Below the pieces are notes generated by a model. It saw only the letters and a list, made by a program, of their open reading frames with translations. It did not search any database and was not told the origin of the DNA. Position numbers and translations under genes: made by a program. Below, one piece after another: positions 60,675 through 64,000 of a DNA stretch of 64,000 nt. The first letter of the stretch is position 1. Each line of letters starts with the position of its first letter. The stretch comes from Gossypium raimondii (Eukaryota > Streptophyta > Magnoliopsida > Malvales > Malvaceae): NCBI RefSeq assembly GCF_025698545.1, contig NC_068575.1, forward strand, positions 52,213,980 to 52,277,979. Direction: 5' to 3'.

Positions 60675-62015
60675 ATGAGCAGCGGAGATATACACGCAGC
60701 GGTGAGGTCCCGTGACGTTTCAAAACTTCAATTAATTCTGGCGTCTAACCCTTTGGCCGTTAATTCCTAAGATAAGCACTCCAGAACTCCGTATCCTATT
60801 CTGTATTCTATTCTTCTCTATCATTAATCCTTATCCAATCCTTCCTTCCTTCGTTGATTTTATTTTTATATTTTCTTTTTTTTGGAATCATTGCTGATAA
60901 TTTTAGCTGTATTTTGTATTCAATTTGGTATCATTTGCAATATCACTTACCCACACATGATTTCGTTATTCAATTATCTAAACTGAATGTTATCTGCTCT
61001 TAAGATTTGATTTTTGATGGTCTCTTAGGCAGTAGTTACTGATTTGATGGCTGCAAAATTAGCCTTTGCTTGAATGAATGCCTAATCATAAAACAAACAT
61101 TGAATACATTGCCCAAGTGTTTGGACTAGGGCTAGTACTCACATGAAATAAATGTTCTTAGGTTTTTTATTTGGATTAGTCATAAATGAAAATTAATGAA
61201 ATAACATTGCTCAAATTAGCAACACCAGTTCAATTCAGATTCTGGGTTCTTTTGGTTGAATCCCCATGCTGGAAAATGTTGTTGAACCCTTGCTTGTGCT
61301 AGTGTTTATGTATATAGATATTTATCATTTTCAGAAGTGATTAGTGGATTACCTCAGCTAATTTCACTAACATGATTGTATTCTAGGAGCTGCCTCCCAA
61401 GTGTTGCTTATTGTTTCTAGCGACTACAATGTTAGACCATGGGGGATTGATCCGGTGTAACTATATGAACTGTTAAAATTAGAACAAAATATACTTGTTG
61501 TTTAGGATGTTGCAATTGTTGTGAATGATGCATAGCCTAATTAGCTCTCTACTAAGAAAGAGATCCTCGGTTCAGAATTGTACCATGCTCAAACGATGTG
61601 CATTCTGCACTTTTTGAATGATTTCTATTGTACATATTTATTCTCAGTAACATCGTTAGTGACTGGATCCTGCTGTTTTCACCATGCATGATAGTCTTCC
61701 AGTTTTCAATTTGTTTCTTTGACGTCAGTAACCTTGTGATATAGACTACATTTAGCAGCATGAGCCAGGCAAACACATGTAGTGAGTTATCTTTGCAAGC
61801 AAAAGGCTGATGTTGGTACTGATTCCATGGATGACATGGGTGCGATTCATTTTGCGGCGCAGAAAGGACATCTAGAGGTTGTCCGAACTCTGCTTTCATC
61901 AGGAGTTTCAGTGAGAGCCACTAATTTCAAGGGATTCACTCCACTTCGCTATGTTGTTCAAGGGTCCCATCTAGAAGTAATCAAAGTCTTATTAAAAAAA
62001 GGTGCAAGTGGCTAG
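60675..62015 (+). pseudogene. Ankyrin-repeat protein gene fragment, captured and decayed
   Basis: Exon 1 (60675-60790) begins MSSGDIHAAVRSRDVSKLQL and runs to NPLAVNS, then a TAA stop where the frame otherwise goes on with DKHSRTP. A 954-bp GT-AG intron (60791-61744) follows. Exon 2 (61745-62015) has a TGA in HLAA-stop-AR, where Trp is expected. It then shows two clear ankyrin repeats, DDMGAIHFAAQKGHLEVVRTLLSSG and KGFTPLRYVVQGSHLEVIKVLLKKGA (broken here for length), and a stop after GASG. The parent would be a plant ankyrin-repeat protein of unknown role. The retained intron shows copying at the DNA level, not by retroposition. Confidence 0.8.
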
Positions 62016-62197
62016 CAATTTGATAGCAGATGGTGAATCAGTTAATGCAATGCTAACAGTCGGAGCAGTGTTTTATGATTAGATTATTTAGGCTAAGTTT
62101 TGGTTTTTGTGTGTTTTGATTTGAACCCAGCAAACTTCCTGGCAGCAGACATGACCATTTTTTTAGTTGTAAGTGGCTAGCAATTTGATAGCAGATG
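62006..62197 (+). repeat. 27-bp direct repeat at the end of the ankyrin fragment
   Basis: AAGTGGCTAGCAATTTGATAGCAGATG occurs at 62006-62032 and again, unchanged, at 62171-62197. The first copy covers the last codons and stop of the ankyrin fragment. Confidence 0.9.
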
Positions 62198-62789
62198 TAC
62201 TTAAGCAGTTACACCAAACACAGTCTATAACAATTTACTAAGGATTTGGTATATGTCTTGTCTTTTGTTTAACATTTTGGTCTTGCTGAATCTATTTAAA
62301 AGATCCAAAGTTTCATATTGGTAGGTAAATACATCTTATATGTTTTAAATAAATGCATATCTTAGTATTTTTTAATTGTGGTTTGGAAGTTAAATTTATA
62401 ATTATTCAACCCTTGTTTTTTTAACACAATTATAAATAATTTATTTGACTTTGGTTGTTTTCAATTTATGATTATTAATATTGTAGCTTAATAATTGAGT
62501 ATTATAATATATTTAATTTGATTTATTTATTTATAAATAAATCATTGCAATATATGTAAAATAATTTAAAATATAAAATTTATTAATATGTATATAAATT
62601 TATTAATATATGTAAAAATAACTTTTTCGGAAAATATTTTCAGAAAATCTGCCAAACAACATAAAATATTTTACACAAATTCATCTAAACACCGAAAATA
62701 TTTTCAATAAATCATTTTCCAGAAAAGTAAATCAATTTTTAAAAATCGTTTTCCGAAAAATATTTTACTGGCAAACAAAAAGACCCATA

Positions 62790-63464
62790 ATCATCAACCA
62801 ATAGGAAAAGAAGTCTTAAATTAAATACAACCGTAAAAATTCCTTCCCACCAATTTTATTTAATTAAAAAAAAACCAGAAAGTCTCGGTTGATGGGATTA
62901 ATCTTAACCACTCATTCAAATGACCTAACTTAGTCAACCCTTCTGAAGCGGGTTTTATGTCCCCGGTAGATTTTTCCAACGGCTGGGGTCTAGTGTAACG
63001 TATTCAACCACACGCTCTCTGATAAAGAAAAAATCATAACGCAAGAACATCTCATCAAACCCATCTCATTCCAATCGGACGGTCAAGAATAAAACTCAAA
63101 AGAGAGTGGTCTGACTCCGTGAAGAATCCAATAAAAGACTGCTACATGTTTTGGTTGTACTTTTCAGGGTCCCCTACCTGGATTCTCAAGGCATCGCCTG
63201 CCACAGATACCAAACCTAGAAAAATTTCTCCAATCCTTACGATCAAATCACATAAATCTTGATTTCAAATCTTAATACTTTCTATTCGTTTTTTTTTAAT
63301 TGTTACCGCTAAATTGAAAGATTTGAATTGGGAGGAAAATCCAAGATTTTGAGGTTTAGAGATGGATAAGTGTTTGGTTCTGTGTTAAAAAAATAGAGGT
63401 CAGAAAATAAGAGGAGAGAATTTTGGGGATTTAAGATCTGGGATTCTCTCCGTAGATAGAAAAA
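62790..63464. other. Upstream region and leader of the right-edge gene
   Basis: This contains likely promoter and 5' UTR DNA, purine-rich close to the ATG (GAGGTCAGAAAATAAGAGGAGAG). No clear TATA box was fixed. Confidence 0.4.
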
Positions 63465-63758
63465 ATGGTGAAACTTTGTTTAATGGCTTCTCATGGGTAC
63501 GCTCCTAGCCCGGGACTTGTTTTTCACCAGGAAAAGGGTGCTAGCAGGATGATCAAGGTAAATTTTTTTGGGTTGTTTTGTATGGTTTGATGATTTGGGT
63601 TTCTTGGGTACTATTTCGATTGTTAGCTACTACTGGCCGTCTGTGATTGCTAATTCTATTTTGATTAATTGTTTGGGTAACATGAATATTATGGAGTTAT
63701 TGGATTCTTCTCCAGCGCTTTAATGAAGAGAAATCGATTTTTATTAGGATTTTGTGCC

Positions 63759-63797
<39 letters not shown>

Positions 63798-64000
63798 TTT
63801 ATGAATTATATAAATTGTCGATATTTGATCATCAATAATCAGTAATTTGCAGCCCCCTCCCTCTCTTATTTTTCTACTAATACTTTTATTTAAAAATTAT
63901 AGTGCATATATTTTATGAGTTATTTGTTATTGAATTTTTATTGTTTCCATAAAAGCAGGAATGTCAAACTTTGTTGCCAAGTAAAGCAATGAAACATGAC
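63465..64000 (+). CDS. Conserved plant protein of unknown function, 5' part only
   Basis: Exon 1 is 63465-63557: ATG, 31 codons (MVKLCLMASHGYAPSPGLVF, then HQEKGASRMIK), ending AAG before GTAAAT. Exon 2 starts at 63959 after AAAAGCAG and reads ECQTLLPSKAMKHD in phase to the window end. The first ATG is in a purine-rich context (AAAAATGG). I recall a plant-specific family with an N-terminus of this kind, but I know no function and do not assign one. The rest of the gene lies outside. Confidence 0.65.
63760..63797. repeat. (TA)n microsatellite in intron 1 of the right-edge gene
   Basis: A run of TA dinucleotides starts after TGCA and is broken once near its end by TG. Such runs vary in length between individuals. 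Confidence 0.95.

Larger units (their letters stand above)
60034..62786. mobile_element. Pack-type Harbinger-like TIR element carrying an ankyrin gene fragment
   Basis: The left end GGCTCCATTTGTTTGGTGGAAAATG and the right end (read in reverse) GGGTCTTTTTGTTTGCC are imperfect inverted repeats related to the ends of the 27069-27642 MITE. Flanks are TTA at the left and ATA at the right, close to a 3-bp TWA duplication. Subterminal GGTAAGACATTTTCC (60190-60204) and the 62440-62760 block (TATTGTAGCTTAATAATTGA, AAATCATTGCAATATATG, TCTGCCAAACA) also match that MITE. Between them lie about 2 kb of foreign sequence with an ankyrin pseudogene. No transposase is seen, so it would need one in trans. Confidence 0.7.

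Noticed and set aside
1-64000. CRISPR arrays, bacterial operons, rRNA or tRNA genes
   Set aside because: None seen. The genome is a plant nucleus, and no cloverleaf or rRNA segment was recognised by eye; a tRNAscan run would be decisive.

Overview
This is plant nuclear DNA, very probably from a eudicot. It has spliced genes with AT-rich GT-AG introns, plant-only families (isoamylase 2, MED33, HIPP, MATH-BTB BPM proteins), plant Ty1/copia elements, and TIR MITEs. The repeat style suggests Malvaceae (cotton-like), but that is my impression and was not tested by any search.

Positions 1-35300 are gene-rich. In order they hold: the 3' two thirds of a CSC1/OSCA-type osmosensitive Ca2+ channel gene (+); a gene for the non-catalytic isoamylase ISA2 with an uninterrupted coding region (+); a 12-exon Mediator tail gene, MED33A/B-like (-); a zinc-finger plus DEDDh exonuclease of the REXO4 family with one GC-AG intron (-); a heavy-metal-associated isoprenylated protein, HIPP (-); LSM2, whose start codon sits alone at the end of its first exon (-); and a BPM MATH-BTB adaptor of CUL3 ubiquitin ligases (-). 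These housekeeping and stress genes are not an operon. Exon joins were derived by hand from splice sites and reading phase. In each gene the phases close exactly.

Between LSM2 and BPM (26761-30631) lies an old antisense copia remnant. Its clear 5' LTR (30376-30631, followed by a tRNA-Met-type primer site) is homologous to the DNA directly upstream of the LSM2 start codon. A Harbinger-like MITE (27069-27642) sits inside.

Positions 35300-60000 are repeat-rich. They contain: a hAT-type MITE with an exact 8-bp target duplication; LTR-like debris; a decayed beta-galactosidase pseudogene (-) with a copia element (43897-48777, +) in one of its introns; and a decayed LINE (+) whose RNase H region is split by a second copia element (54972-59691, -). 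That second element has an exact GTTTG target duplication and LTR ends that are not TG..CA.

Positions 60034-62786 look like a larger relative of the 27069 MITE. It carries an ankyrin-repeat gene fragment with its intron still present and with premature stops, so it resembles a Pack-type, gene-capturing DNA transposon. The window ends in the first two exons of an unidentified conserved plant protein (63465 onward, +).
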